The translations under genes were made by a program, and so were the position numbers. A stretch of DNA of 64,000 bases, from NCBI GenBank assembly GCA_012295275.1, contig CM022673.1, positions 16,725,310 through 16,789,309 on the forward strand, read 5' to 3'. This document shows positions 33,647 through 47,570 of the stretch, in pieces. The notes beneath the pieces are model-generated. The model did not search any database. It saw nothing but the letters and a program-made list of their open reading frames with translations, and had not been told where the DNA came from. How positions within the stretch are numbered: position 1 is the first letter of the stretch; every line of letters begins with the position of its first letter. This stretch comes from Chrysomallon squamiferum (Eukaryota; Mollusca; Gastropoda; Neomphalida; Peltospiridae).

Positions 33647-36005
33647 CTGTTTTAATCACCGCCTCCATTTTTTTTTTTTTTTTTTTTTTTTCATAAGTGA
33701 TTTTCAAAACAGATAATCCAGAAAGATAAAAACGAATTTTGTGTTTAGTAACAATGGAGGACAAAATCCCATTCTTGCGATGACAACTGAAGACGAATGG
33801 TTCAGGTTTTTCATCAGATAATTACAATGAAAGCGTTTATATTTAAAAATATATATATATACCACAGAACATGACATAACTTTAATACCAAACAGTTTTA
33901 CAGATTTTTACCTGCTTGTCTGAAATCCGTATGCATAATGAGATTGAGTATAATAAGTATATATAAAATATTACACTGCACAGATGGCAAAAATATATAA
34001 TTATATAGAAAATGGTTAGTTTTGTTACTTAATAGTAATTTGTTAAAGCAAATATATAAATATAGTAATATTGGCCTCGTTTAATTGTAAAATTAAAAAT
34101 ACATTTTCCCACTCGTTTTCACGCGAAAAGCACTTCTAAGATTCGAATGAAGGCGTTATACACTATGGTCCATTTGCATAAATGTAGGTAAACATTTTTT
34201 TTCCCCGGAAATGTTTCATGTCTTACAACCCTCGCAATCTTTCCGACACCTAAACGCTGCCTTGTTTATGCATAGGTGATAGAAACTTTTCCATACCTAC
34301 CAGTCTGTTGTGGTCTATCAGATATCATTTTTTTATTTTCTATTATTAATATTTTTTGTTTTTAATGTTTTCTTATTGTAAATGTTGAAAATGAGTATTT
34401 AAACGAGCCTTCACTTACAAGTTATAATTACCTGCCAGTACTACTATATTTAAATTAGAAGCCAAATTGTGAATTTAAGCTTTGAGCAAACATCACTTTA
34501 TTTTTTTGTTTGCCTCTCTGTTTAATGCACTTGGTCTTATAAAAGAATACTATTTTCTAAACAACTAATCTATCGTAACAAGATGACTAATATTGCTACA
34601 AATATAAACACAATATTCATCATATTTAACCACCAACCCAGCATTCTGATAATGTTTTCAATATCGAATACTGAATACTTTTTAGGAAGGAAAGGTTTTT
34701 GTATAAAAAAAAAACGAAAAACAAACAAACAAACAAACAAAAAGCACATGTTAATAAAACCTATACAGAAGCAGCTACATATTTATAAAAATCTAAATCT
34801 TAAATAATCTACATAGCTGCCACCCATTAATAAACTATTTAGCATTAACCCAGGAAAACTAACAGTTGTATGGATAAGGTACATATTCAGTTTAAAAATA
34901 ATGAAAGTAGCATTAGACAATTTTTTTAAAACAAAATGAGTAAAATAAACATAATTTTATTTTATAAAATGCAGTAAAAATTGATTATATACGAATAATT
35001 AGTTTTTTACTGTCATATTACTGAAATTAAATATGTTTTAAATTCGTACTTATAGTAAGGAAGATAACTGTGATTGATATGTAACAAGAGTAATGAATGT
35101 AAGAAAGAATATACTGCCTTGCAGACGATATCGTGCACTAAAATAATAAAAAAGACAATCTGATTTTGATGTCTGAAAGCTGAATAATAATTTCATTTTT
35201 TTTTTTTTTAAAACACTGTGCACATTTTGATTTGTGACGTAAGAAAAGAAATGAAAACAGCACTACAAGGCTGTTTATCTGTTAACATTTTGATTAGAAA
35301 CAAACTCAACCAAATTCAAGTTATTCAACCATTCTTGAGTGTGGCAATTCTGAATATGTATAAATATATAAGTATATGATTATATAAAATTAAACAAGCA
35401 TCCTCTATATAAAAAAATACAAAATAAAAGCACCTAGACATTACGTTCTATTTGTTCTTTTCCATTTCATTCTTTTATTTTCTGAGGATTTATTGTCAAA
35501 TATCATTTTTAAAATCGACCCATAAACCAATTATGTTTATACATTCTTCTGTAAAACATTATTTAATAACTAAATCAATTTAATTTTCTTTGGAGGCACA
35601 TTCTTTGAAATGAAATTCGTACACTTACCTCCCTTGCTTTAATATTAACATCAACACTGTACGTTTTTAAACTTAAAAATGTTGTTATTATTATTATTAA
35701 ATACTTTTAAATACGAAAGTATAATTTTCAAAATAATAAATGAAGCAAATATCAAATTACTACATTTTTAATATTGCATTTATATATTGTTAAAAATGTA
35801 TATTTTGTATTTGATATTTTCATTTCAAATTAAAATCAACATTCTATTATCTTAATTCACAGAAACAAAGGTCAAATCTGCACAAATACATGGCAATCTG
35901 ATCTATAAATAGCACACTAAAATCTTTTTTCTTCAAACATTTTTGTGTCCAACTCAGATGTACATCCATTATGAATGATTCCTGCATTGAAAACCAGCTT
36001 TTTGT
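31361..36005. other. Spacer between the PI3K promoter and the tetraspanin 3' end
   Basis: AT-rich DNA with poly-T runs (33617-33641, 33669-33691), TA tracts (31869-31886, 32541-32560) and a short TG array (31787-31820). No exon was recognised. The stretch 34110-34320 is more complex and holds an octamer ATTTGCAT, perhaps regulatory. The left-reading 3' UTR of the tetraspanin must occupy the right end. Confidence 0.6.
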
Positions 36006-37255
36006 TTACACCCTGCAAATACATTTACATGTTTCAAATTAACATTAATAATATGCATAATAATGACAATAGTAATAATAATCTTAAAAAAGTAAAACAA
36101 TTACAAAGATGACAATTACAAGAGTTGTGTCTTCATTTGAAACATAAAACATACTTAATATTTATTTATTCTTGTTAAAATTTCTTATTAAAATATATAT
36201 GTATATATATCTGATGTTTTTCTTTGTTAAAAATTGTTAGTATAGCTAAAAAATGAAATAAAAAAATAGATAAATAAAATCACTTACGTGGTATCCCGAA
36301 TAGCACAGCAGAGAACCATAGAAAAGATCATACCCAGAATCTAAAATAATTTAATAATTTTTCATCTTTAATATATTTGATTTTATATTTTCTAAAGTAG
36401 CTCAAGATTATAAGAAGTGGTAATTATAAATCTTTTTTTTTCTGAATTATGGATTTAATATTTATTTTATTTTCTAATATTTTATATTTATTTATTTAAT
36501 AAATAAATTTAGTAAACACATCTATTCAGGAAATTGGCATGAGCCATCTGATATTTTAATACTGGTTTTTGTAATTTTTACTATATATATATATATATGG
36601 TAGGATATAAATAAATAAAGTTATATTATAAAGAGTGTGTATATATGGTAAATAAAGTTTTATTATAATAATGGTGTATGTATGGTAATTATACAAATTT
36701 CTATTATAAAGATGGTGTATGTATGTTAAATAAATAAAGAATTTTATGTTATAAAGGTAGTTTATATATGGTAAATAAAGTTTTATTATTAAAGTAGTCT
36801 ATGAATATGGTAAATGAATAAGGTTTCATTTTAAAGATGGTGTATATATAGAGTCTACATAAACAGTGATTTACCAGGACAACAGCAATTCCAATAAAGA
36901 CTCCAGCAACAATTATCAGATGATCAGCAACTAGTTTAAAGAACTTGTCATTACAAGGCTGAAATAAACAAAGGTAATTCTCAATCAGCTGTTCTCATCT
37001 GTAACATGAAATTAAAGCATAAAAAACAAAGAAAATAAATTCTTCACACCGATGCGGAATAAATAAACTGATATGTTTCAGCATCTCCTTACAAGAAATC
37101 CCAAAACAGAATAACTGCAAATTACAAAAAAACAAAACAAAAAAAAAACACCAGAAAATAAAACATTATTTTTTCCATTTTAATATTTTTTTATTCTTTT
37201 TTTTATTTATAATATGCAATGAATTAAATCATTCAGTTAAGACAATTAAGACAGT

Positions 37256-37290
<35 letters not shown>

Positions 37291-39066
37291 GATATAATAT
37301 TTCAAAATGTTATTTTTGCACTTGGATGTTGAATTTTTAATTAAACTTGGATGATAATTGAAAAACACTCACAATGGTGTAGTATTCAGGTTTACATGAT
37401 TCAGGAACGTCCATTGTTGTTCTGAAGTCATCAGCTCCCCTTGTAGAACCACAACATTTTAACTGTTTAAAAAAACCCAACTCCACAATGTTATTATTTG
37501 TATTAAAATTAAATAACTTATTAAATAATATAATGAAACCATTTAATGAATAAAATAATAACATATAAAAAGATCTATATGGTAATATCACATCTGTAAT
37601 ATATTTTATTTTTTAATTGTTTAGAAGCACTTTATCAAAGATATCAATTATTTCTAAAAAAAAGTTAAACCCCCCCAAAACAGCCAAGAACCTCCTAAAA
37701 AAGAATAACCCAAGAACATCATTATTAATATTTAAATTAAACAATTTTAAATTAATATAAATAAAACCTTTTAATAAACAAAATAAGCATGTGAAACAAT
37801 CTATATAATATCTGTAATATATTTTGCTATATATATTTTTTTCAATTATTTAGAAGCACTTCATTAAAGTTATCAATATTTTTCTATAATTTATTCACAA
37901 AACTAGAGAAATTTTATTCCAGTTGTTTTTTAATTGTTTAGACATTACATTAATACAAATATTATTTATTTCTAAAATGTGTTCACCAGATAAGCACCAT
38001 TTATGACAACATACAACAAAATGTACTTTCATATGCTAATCTCCAAATCTAAATCTATTTACATTTGTCTCGCTTCGTTTCATTTTGCTTGTTACAGATC
38101 AACTTTATGACATGATGCAATTGTCTGAATAATGTAGGTGGATTTATCGTGTCTGTTGAGGTGTGTACTTACCTTGATCTGCACTGTGTCTAGAAAACTG
38201 TTAGAGTTAGACTTGTTGTAATTGTCCACAGCTTTTTGCAGCGTTTTGCCAGTAAACTCTTTGAGCTGTAACATTAACACACAAATTTATATCATACGTT
38301 TTGATAAAACGGAAACTTTACTGACAAAAATAGTGCAAATAAATTATTTAATTTAGATTAGTGACGTATCTTTTTATTTTTTGTTAATTAAATTAAGTCT
38401 TTAAATCTTAAATTTTTTATTTTTTCATTTTTTTTTAAAATTATTTTTATTTATTTATTTATTTATGTATTCTTCAAGTATTTAACTATTAATCATTATT
38501 AAAATATATTCCAAAACAAAAGTTATTTGCAACTTCATTACTTACATTTTCCTTGGCAACAACAGCCCAGATTCCCACTCCTAGCAAGATAGCGAATATT
38601 ACAAATAAGCACACAAAGAACTGAAATATAAAAACAAAGATTTATTTATTTATCACAAAAACTGTCATATTCACTGTCAAAATTAAAACAAAAGCAAGCA
38701 TGAGTCAGACATTTCATGAGAAACAGGCTGTTAGAGAGGAGATGAGAGTGAATTTAATTCAGATCTGATTTACCAGAAGACCATCTACAATTAAGTGTTT
38801 GTTCACAATAACTCTAAGATCGTGTACATGTTCAGGAGTTTCTTTTACCGGTCATCTTAACTCACCGTGCCCAGCATGCATTGGCTCTCTCTGATGGCGC
38901 CGCAACATCCAAGAAAGCCTATGACCATGATGATGAAGCCGATTGTTATAAGAATGTAGGCAAACGTGTACAGCAGATTGACTTCTTCAGACTGGTTCAC
39001 GTACTGCGCTATGTCTTGGTCCACTCGGATCCAGATGCCAACACCTAGAATTGCACATCCTAGAAG
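36006..39066 (-). CDS. Tetraspanin (CD9/CD81/CD151-like), N-terminal exon missing
   Basis: Tetraspanins are four-pass membrane proteins that organise partner receptors and integrins into microdomains. Exons: 38866-39066, 38546-38620, 38173-38265, 37373-37462, 36875-36958, 36288-36340 and 36006-36012, 603 bp with stop. Seen in order: end of TM1 LLGCAILGVGIWIRVDQD, TM2 LITIGFIIMVIGFLGCCGAI, TM3 FFVCLFVIFAILLGVGIW, a large outer loop with LKCCGSTRGADDF, PESCK and PCNDKFF (four cysteines, the simplest loop class), TM4 LIIVAGVFIGIAVVL and a short tail ending AIRDTTV. The last exon adds only TV and the stop. The TTV end fits a class I PDZ ligand. The N-terminus and first half of TM1 should come from an upstream exon that I could not find. 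Confidence 0.95.
36590..36865. repeat. Degenerate tandem repeat beside a tetraspanin exon
   Basis: The phrase GTRTATRTATGGTAAATAAAG with TTTTATTATAAAGAT recurs about six times (near 36636, 36684, 36715, 36762, 36798 and 36840) at spacings of about 31-50 bp. It ends just before the donor of the exon 36875-36958. Confidence 0.8.
37258..37286. repeat. Poly-T run
   Basis: About 29 T residues. Runs of similar size occur at 42299-42325 and 43997-44014. Confidence 0.97.
37575..37925. repeat. Imperfect direct duplication in a tetraspanin intron
   Basis: The stretch with CTGTAATATATTTT and TTTAGAAGCACTT at about 37590-37660 recurs at about 37811-37895, about 229 bp away. Part of the preceding TTAATAAA-rich sequence is also repeated, and a third partial copy (TTTTTAATTGTTTAGACATT) lies near 37927. 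Confidence 0.75.
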
Positions 39067-39111
39067 CTGCAAAGCAAATTTAAAAACAATATTTACAAAC
39101 TGTTTTAACAT
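39067..39111 (-). other. Possible unspliced N-terminus of the tetraspanin
   Basis: Reading through the acceptor, an in-frame ATG at 39111 gives MLKQFVNIVFKFALQ joined to LLGCAIL. This has about the right length and is partly hydrophobic, but it has Lys and Gln inside the would-be TM1 and overlaps a good acceptor (TTTGCTTTGCAG). I think it is intron; a separate first exon is more likely. Confidence 0.25.
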
Positions 39112-39269
39112 CCATCCTCATAATAAACTATAATTATCACTTCTAAGAAAAAGAGAAAAGAAAAGTACTACCTTTACAATCTGATTTACTGAATGAAGGT
39201 ATTTTTCAGTTGTTATCATTACTATTATTATTTTCTTTCTTTTCTTTTTGGGTGACTTTCTTTTCTTTC

Positions 39270-39300
<31 letters not shown>

Positions 39301-39836
39301 TAAGGTTCACACATTTATAGAAAACAGTAAAGGAAGCAAAAATCGAAAAAACTCTTTATTCGTTTGTGAAGAATATTAAACAAAGTAGTAATTGTAAATT
39401 TTCTGGTATTTGTGTCAGTTCTAGCTTTGGTTTTTATGCTTGAAGAACCATCCCATTTAATCTAAGCATACTAGTAATAAAATGATGCTGCTTTTCAAAT
39501 AGTTTTATCAACACTTACTTAGATGTAGTGCTTGTGTTAATGTATGTTTCAGAGACAGATATAGTTCTCGCTATGCATTTGGTAAGTACCAGAAGAGGCA
39601 ATATATCAATACACTGAGCCAATGCCAGTTACTAAACAAGTTTGTTATTTGGATGTACTAGAAATCTATATTTGACTCGGCTAATCTAGATCTAGCTAAT
39701 TAGTGCTTGAAAACTGGCATCTGTTCTTTCTCGTTACCATCAGCACAAGAAGCAAACAGTGGAAGATGTCTGTACATGTTCTCGTGCTGAACTCCAGGGA
39801 ACTGTTTTGGTCATGATGCATGAAGAAGCATTTCTG

Positions 39837-39844
39837 TATTTATA
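39837..39844 (-). promoter_or_regulatory. Candidate TATA box, - strand
   Basis: On the - strand GCCAGTATAAATACAG is a near-perfect TATA box in a region less AT-rich than its neighbours, about 0.8 kb upstream of the first tetraspanin exon seen. The ATG in CATGACCAAAACAG, about 20 bases downstream, opens only a 24-codon frame without a membrane segment. It may be a promoter for the tetraspanin or a chance match. Confidence 0.3.
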
Positions 39845-40895
39845 CTGGCTTCAAAAATTTTGTTTGTGCATCTAATACAAATACGCTCATACAAACAGAT
39901 ACAGAAGCTGACGATGACAGTTGAAAAGATGAAGACAACAGCATGCCTTTGTTGTTCGAAGTCTTAAAAACAATTTAGTACTTTGCATTTATAACACAGA
40001 CCAGAAAAGCTTTGGTAAAAAAGTAATGAAGTGTAGGGTGGGGGAATTTTAAGACGAGAAATAAACTAAAAACAAAATGTATGATGAAAAGGACTAAGGG
40101 TATCGATCCTGCAATCTCAACGATTTCACTGAAGTTCAACAGACAAAGATATAAACAACAGGTTCATCAGAATTTTTATGTTCATTTTTTATGCACATTT
40201 TTATCTGACTAAACTGTGAACCTGCACAAACGACTGACAGCTTGATACAGTGTTAACAACAACGACGACAATAATCATTCAACGATTGTTGCCAAGGAAA
40301 AGGGCGCTGGTTGCTAAAGCCTAAAGCATTTTAAAGCAGGCTCACTCACTGCCTGTCGGTTGTTGCCACTACAAACTCTTAACTAAATACTAGCCTTAGT
40401 TGAACTGCAGGCCAAACAAGTGTTTGCATTGACAGCCCAGGGTCGGAGGAGTAAGACTGGTAGAAAGTAGGAAACATTCTTACCACTCAACACATTTTAA
40501 ATTTACATTTCAGAATAATATACCAAATAAACAGTAGAAATCTTAAGAGTAAACATTTATTTATTTGCAGGTGGTTGCTAGAAACAGCATAATTACTACA
40601 GAAGTGTGATAGCCCTGCTCCAACACCTGGACAGCGCCCCTCACTTTCTGACGGGAAGGCTGTGTAAAGGACTGAAGAATGCTCAACACTTGTGTGATCT
40701 TGTCGCATTGAATTATTTAGCACGTTGCAGGAAATATGTTCATTCCATCCATTGATCAGTTTCTTCTGTCTTCTTTATTCTCCAAACACTCATACAAAAG
40801 AATAATTTATCCTCACCATTATACATGTGAACAAATGAAATCAATACACTGTTATAATCGTCTTAAATGTTCCATCACGAATAATTTATGTGTGT

Positions 40896-40999
<104 letters not shown>

Positions 41000-41630
41000 T
41001 CATTTTAATAAAAATATTACAGTGGTTATAAATTAATGGAGGATTGTAATGGACGAATAATTAAACAACACAAACTGATTATTTCTTAGAATTCTAATAT
41101 TTAAAAGTGTAAATAAACTATTACGCTGTTTAGAATTCGAAATGTCTTAGCTGTGTTTGAGAATAATGTTATTGATTGCCTCTACGTGAAGCTGTTATCA
41201 GAGTAATAAAATATTACACGATCCAGGGTGACAGACTTGTAACAGATTAACAAAACTGTGGTGGGCGTGACGATACATCGTGACTTTATTTTTATTTTTT
41301 TAAATTCTTTTTATATTCTATTTTTAATGGTATTTAATATCTCGATTAGAGATATATTGTTTTTAAAGGCCACTTCAGATACATTTAGGTCACTATATAT
41401 ATTAATCCTGATATTAACCACAAAAACTAAATGACGATTTATCCTAACACTTCGTATCAGATTCAACAGGAAGAGTTTATCGATTTTTTGTTTTTCTGTG
41501 TGACTTAACTTTACATCATAATGAAGATCAGATCCACTTCAACATTTTGTATGAAATCCTCTCTGCACGACTCATTTTATAATCTCAGTATTTAAATGAA
41601 AAATTGATATTCTATTACTCATATACATAT

Positions 41631-41631
<1 letters not shown>

Positions 41632-41667
<36 letters not shown>

Positions 41668-41675
41668 CACACACA
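41632..41675. repeat. (CA)n microsatellite
   Basis: About sixteen CA units, an AGAAA interruption, then a few more. Confidence 0.97.
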
Positions 41676-42715
41676 CAGAATCGTATATTTTCCCTTTATT
41701 TTACTGAGGTATCACCTACATCTGTGACTTTCAAAAGAATGATTTAGATTCTGGAAACCTTAGACCATTTTAGATATGGAAGCCAGCACTAAACGATAAG
41801 AGAAGTGGTCTGAACGTGTCGGATTGTGTAACGAATTAGGAACAGTCCAGTAAACTTGACACAACTTTAAATGATAGAAACCAACGAGCCACGAAGTCAA
41901 TAATTCAACCATGTGTGATTTAGTCATTAGATGACAAAGTTGACATCACATGACACTTTATATAGTGACCTTATTCACGTGGTTGTGACTAAGATGGTTG
42001 TTATTAAATGTGGATCACGATCTCTATATTCTGACAAGTTTTAACTGATAAAAATAAATAAGTAAATAAATAAATAAATAAATGACCATTCATATTAGCC
42101 ACGGCTGGGAAATTTTGAAGCAGACCGTAATGTATTATTGTCAGTATGATTCTGTATTCAGTGCTCCAGGAATTATTTCTCCATTTAGTTTGGAGTTGTA
42201 ACTGTGGTTTTATTCATGCCAGAAGAAAAGAAAACAAACAAACAAACAAAAAAAAATGAAATTATTTTATACATTTGTTACTTATTCTACTTCCTTTATT
42301 TTTTTTTTTTTTTTTTTTTTTTTTTAAGTGGCTCTTGTTACAGTAACTCACAGAGAAGCATCTGCAAGTTTCCTCTTTCATAACATCATTAAATAAAACA
42401 TGTCAAACACCTAATTAAAATAAAAACGGTTATTTTTCTAACATTTATTCGTGCAGGATACAATTCTTACGCCAGACACACTACAGTGACCTAATTAAAT
42501 ACAGTACCTTCCACTCGACTTACTTTCGACAAATAATTAGGTCAATGTGTCGTTAACAAGACTACAAAAATTTGATATTTTCTTAGCTGGTTTATTCCTG
42601 TCTTATTTACAACTTCGTTTTGATCCAAAATAAATAAACACGCACGATTTAGAAAGATGAAAGCAAACGCCGAGTAAATACAAACGAATCGAATCGGAAA
42701 GTTGTCATTAGAAAC

Positions 42716-42729
42716 GTTGTCATGGCGAC
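42716..42729. promoter_or_regulatory. X-box-like motif
   Basis: GTTGTCATGGCGAC fits the RFX-factor consensus RYYNYY-N2-RRNRAC. X-boxes mark promoters of ciliary genes in animals. No first exon could be recognised nearby; the overlapping ATG opens only 16 codons. Confidence 0.3.
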
Positions 42730-44386
42730 ACGATGCTTAATGACGACACAACGAAAGAAATCAATTAACTAGTGGAAGACTTAAGGATTAATTTGCTTTT
42801 TCTTTTCGTTTTTCTTCATATTAGTAATACTCCATTTTTCGTAATTTTCATTTTATTTACTTATAATTTATTTTATTTTTGATTAAACCCAATATTGTTT
42901 TTAACTGCTTATGTTTAAATTATTTAATTGTTTGCGATAAAGAAGGTAACAAATGCATATTTTTAACTTCTATTTTTGTTATCGATTTTAGGATTACCGT
43001 TTTAAAATGTTGCCTTTATTGACGTCGTAGTCGCTTTATGGAAATCAAGATATTGTTTCAATTGCTGAATAAAAGCTGTAACAACTGTTACATGTGGTCT
43101 TGTGATTTTTAGACTATTTATCAACGCCATTCTTTTGAACTGGAAACTTGCACGATCAGTTAAAGCATAAACAAATATTCAAGAGGGCTAGGTAATACAA
43201 CAAATGTTTGGGAAGTCGATTTTATATACGTACAATGTGACTTTAATTTGTTAGAGAGATCTATAAATACCCAAAGGCTTGTAATTCAAAACTATCTAGA
43301 CTATACAGTGTGTTAGTGTTAGATATCCGTTTTACTGTATTGATACATGCATGTATTTGTGTGTATTTGTTGTGTTTGTATGCATGTATTCATATATGTT
43401 TGAAGGCATTCGGGTATTACATAATTATGCAGGTATGTTTCAGTTTTAAATTGTAGGTATCTTTTAAATTATAGATGGACATGCCTTTGTAATCATGTAT
43501 GCACATGCAAACACTAACATGCTTAAAAACCAAGTCAACAGGCTGTTGTTCTCTGGTCTTATATTTTCCTCGTACTTCACACAAAAGCTGTTATATATGA
43601 TGTAGTCATGTAGATTTGTATACTGCAAATGTTTCCCGCTGGTAGCTCAGTAGCTATTCCTGTCGTCATTGCCTGGAAACACAATGGTGCGCGTGTTTGA
43701 CAATCACACCGTGTGTATTTATTTCCTCTTGCTATTTCCTTTCTTTCTTTGTAACAAAAGATCTCTGTGGTTGTTAGGACTGTTTCTAAAGACTTATCCA
43801 GCATGTTGTAGAGAACCGATATTTCTCAACATGCAATTAACAAAAGTTAGTATCTCGCCTTTGCTGTAAAATTTCCCTCTTAACCAGACGCCATTTTGTG
43901 TTGAACTTTTTTTTATTACTGGCTTAACCCAGTTGCATTGATGTGTAAACACAAGACACACAACTGTGTACATTGTAATATAAGTGATGAAGCATTTTTT
44001 TTTTTTTTTTTTTTAATGACTATACGTGTCGACCTCGTTTTATTTCATACAGTAGTTTAATGAACTAGTCATCGTGTTAGGCGAGAGCGTTTTCAATTTG
44101 TCAGATGAATAAGTCGCAGATGTTCAGTCGTGTATAAATCAAAATTGTTTCCTACTGAACAGCCTGCCTGTATATTGTTCATAGCTGAATCTCAGTGAAA
44201 ATTACCAACTGTAATTTGTCAAAACCGGAACAACTTTATATTTATTGCATTGCGTTTCTGTATTTTGTCAAATACGACAACAAACTGCAAATTCCAAGAC
44301 ATCATGACGGATCTGAAAGCATTTCAAAATATTATTATTTCTATCTATTAGTCTTCATTTTTGTTATGCTGTTGTTGTTAGCTATT

Positions 44387-44406
44387 TCTTCTTCTTCTTC
44401 TTCTTA

Positions 44407-44459
<53 letters not shown>
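44387..44459. repeat. TTC array followed by (ATT)17 microsatellite
   Basis: About six TTC units and then about seventeen ATT units. Confidence 0.97.
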
Positions 44460-47455
44460 GTCTTGAACATTCTGTCTTAATTTCACATTTTATTCGAGAT
44501 TTCTTTTCAAAAGTTCGATACAATTTGCTTCTCATTTATCTAAAGAAAAGTTTAAAACCCGTAGGAGAAAAACGCTGGAAGAAGCAAAAAAAGACAGAGA
44601 CAGTGGATGAAGCACTTTCAATATTGCGAAATCGACTGAAAAAAGTTGACACTTCATTTTCGACAAATATTGGACAAATAAATATCATTCATCGAGATAG
44701 CTGATGTTGTTATAGCATGTTTTATATGTCAGAGATAACAGTGATAACATTCTGTATGCAGATCTCATCAGAATTTAATTTTTTTTTTTTTTTATCAAAT
44801 AGATGTTTTAATAGGCTGCTGTAAAATATCCAACAATAGATAAAAAGGTAAATGGCTAATTTATTCACACTGCATGCAAATCTAGTACAAACACACAGTT
44901 TATAAATGTAAAGATTTGGCAGCTATATATTCTTTAAAAGTAAAGCCTTATTTCATGTTTCATTTATGGCCTTCACCTTTTATGGGTGATTTATTAAAAA
45001 CAATCTCAATGAACCTCATACACCTTCTTTTCGGAAGTCATGGATCCGCCGCTGAAACGTATTGAGAATTTGAAGTGAAGAGTGGTGTGTACAGAAGTAA
45101 TGTGTTCTCACTGCCCATATAAGCTGTAAGTAAATATATTCTGAATAGTGCAGATGATCAAACACAAGGGGAAACAAAGAGCCGAGTATTGTAATAACAA
45201 CACAGAAACTTTAAAAATCTATTACACGCGTTCTTCCATTTACCGGGGAGAGAGAAAAAAAAAAAAAAAACCTTTATGTTTGACCTAGTTTTTATTTTTA
45301 TATTTTGTATATGCAAACCACAACCTTCGACATACTAGCTTTAAAGAATTGTGACAAGAACAGGACCAGTCCAAAGGGAGCAGATATTCCTTCATTATCT
45401 GTTGATGAACTGTATTTTGAGAAGTATCCATACTAGCACTTGGCTACAATTCAGAATAACTCTGTAGTTTTCTTCTTCTTTTTTTTTTTTTTTGAGAGAG
45501 GCAGAAGTGAGGGAAAGTAAGAAAGAGAGATAAACAGAAAAAACAGATGGTAAAAAAAAAAAAAAAGAAAGAAAATAACCGAACTGGGAAAATATAAATA
45601 TGTTGAGGAAATGAAATTATCCCCACACATTACCACCAATCAGTTTTCTTGTTACATTAAACGTGTTGATGATTGGTCTACATTCGTGTAATTATAAACA
45701 ACAGGCTCTGGACCTGGTTGATGAAGTCAACTGTGGCCAGTGAAAAATATACACAATATGTCAGGCTGAGTACAACATTCAGATCACTAACTTTGTTGTT
45801 CCACATACAGAAAAGTCGCGTACAATAAAATAAATTCTAGGCGTACCAACAATAACCTCATTATTAACCACTCGCGCTCAGACATCCAGTCATTTCGGGT
45901 GAAAGGTTTCATGTTAATCTGACCGAACAAAATGAACTGAATAGTTTTGTGTCACATTAAAAAATAATAGTAATCATAATAGTAATGTCACATTCTGGGA
46001 ATTTCGCAAACACTGTTGTAATATTTTAGAAACGATGTTCATTGTTTGGCATTATTTTTTGAAGAAAAAGAAATCTCATAAGATATTAGGTTTATAAATG
46101 TTTTCCCAACACCAGTTTATTTTTACGTCTGATATTATTTCACATGCTTGGTATCTGCGTGGTATAATGTAGGTACTGGTAGTGATATTAAAAACGGAAA
46201 TACTGTCAGGACTGGTAACGGTTGTCTGGTAAGGCAACAGTAGTTAGCATCATTCGTAAAATTGGTAGATCTAGTGGTAGTTGTAGTAGTTGCTGAAGAG
46301 GTATTTTTGATGTTAATAGTAAAAATTACTTACTGGGTTCCTGTTATGACTGAGGTCATGTCAAGAATTGTTGACATTTTTGACCTAGCATCCCGTTGTT
46401 AATGAACCGAGATCGTGTTTGTTTAGTAAATAAAAGACGCGCCCTTTTCTATACGCCCACACTGCAAAACGAATAACATAGGATTGTGTGTGTGTGTGTG
46501 TGAGAGAGCTGATGCGTGTACTAAGTTAGACCAAGTTTATTTTTAACCCTTTAATTTTAACAAAAAGAATGTTAATCTTTTAATCCTTTAAAATTAAATG
46601 TATGACTGTCATGTAGCCATCGCGGAAATTAGTCGAACACTGCAGAGAAAAATAATTTCTCAGTTTTACGTTTTTCTTGTTTGAAATAAACCAAAGAATT
46701 CAAACGTTGGACAATCCCCGGGACACCTGGACCACCACCGAGTCCCGCTGGTTATTCCATGATGATTTTACGAAAGTTTTAAGTTCAGAGAGGTCATAGT
46801 TGTTTTTGCAAGAAATTATACGTGATGTGTATTCAAGGCTTTTAGAAACAAGCCTGAAGATGAAAACAAGAAGTTAACAAGTTTTGTTTTGGATTCAGTT
46901 TAAGACGTCACACAGAGTAAAGTGTTGAGTAAACATATTTCTCTTGCGAACGTTGCCAACGACTGCAGGTTTCCTCTGTAAGTATCGCCATACTGTTAGC
47001 AGGCACACCAGTCTTTCTAGGTCATACTGGATTCTGGCTTGTTTTAGTGTGTCCCATGTTAGTTGCATTAATTATATCAATAACATATTTTTTAAATGCA
47101 AATCAGTAACAACAACAACAACAAAACTTCGCTCTCACTTTTTTTTTTACTGACATCTCTCTAACGTTAACTTATGTATACATAAACAAATGCACACGCA
47201 CTAAGGCATACATTGAGCACGCATATATACAACACAAACATTGAGAACAGAACACAGCATGATAAAAACAGCAATAAAAAAATTTGGCGAATGCTACATT
47301 TTCGTTCACAGACCTCGGGCTATAGCACTGACGTACAATCAGTAAATCAGAACAAAAACAAAACAAACAACTCTTCTAAAAAAAACTGGTTGCTGTTCTT
47401 TATTTATTTATTTTATCTTTTTACTGCTAGTATCACCATCACCACCTCTGCTACT

Positions 47456-47570
47456 AGTACAACCGTTACTACTACTACTACTACTATTACTACTACTACT
47501 ACTGAAACTACCACCACCACCACACTATTACTACTAATACTATTACAATAAGAACCACAACTACTATATT
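47456..47570. repeat. ACT/ACC trinucleotide-rich stretch
   Basis: Imperfect ACT and ACC trinucleotides; the open frame through it encodes only Thr/Leu runs and looks like a product of the repeat. Confidence 0.9.

Noticed and set aside
39553-39581. 29-bp + strand stretch between TTTCAG and GTAAGT
   Set aside because: It looks like a microexon, but there is no neighbouring + strand gene to which it could belong.
43632-43690. tRNA-like start GCTGGTAGCTCAGTAGC
   Set aside because: No B box or cloverleaf follows.
44195-44704. 169-codon + strand ORF
   Set aside because: About one fifth is Ser/Ile from TTC and ATT arrays. The rest has no recognised domain and no splice context; probably chance, though the Lys-rich end is not excluded.
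46705-46760. Collagen-like reading IPGTPGPPPSPAG
   Set aside because: Very short, with stops on both sides and no Gly-X-Y periodicity beyond three triplets.
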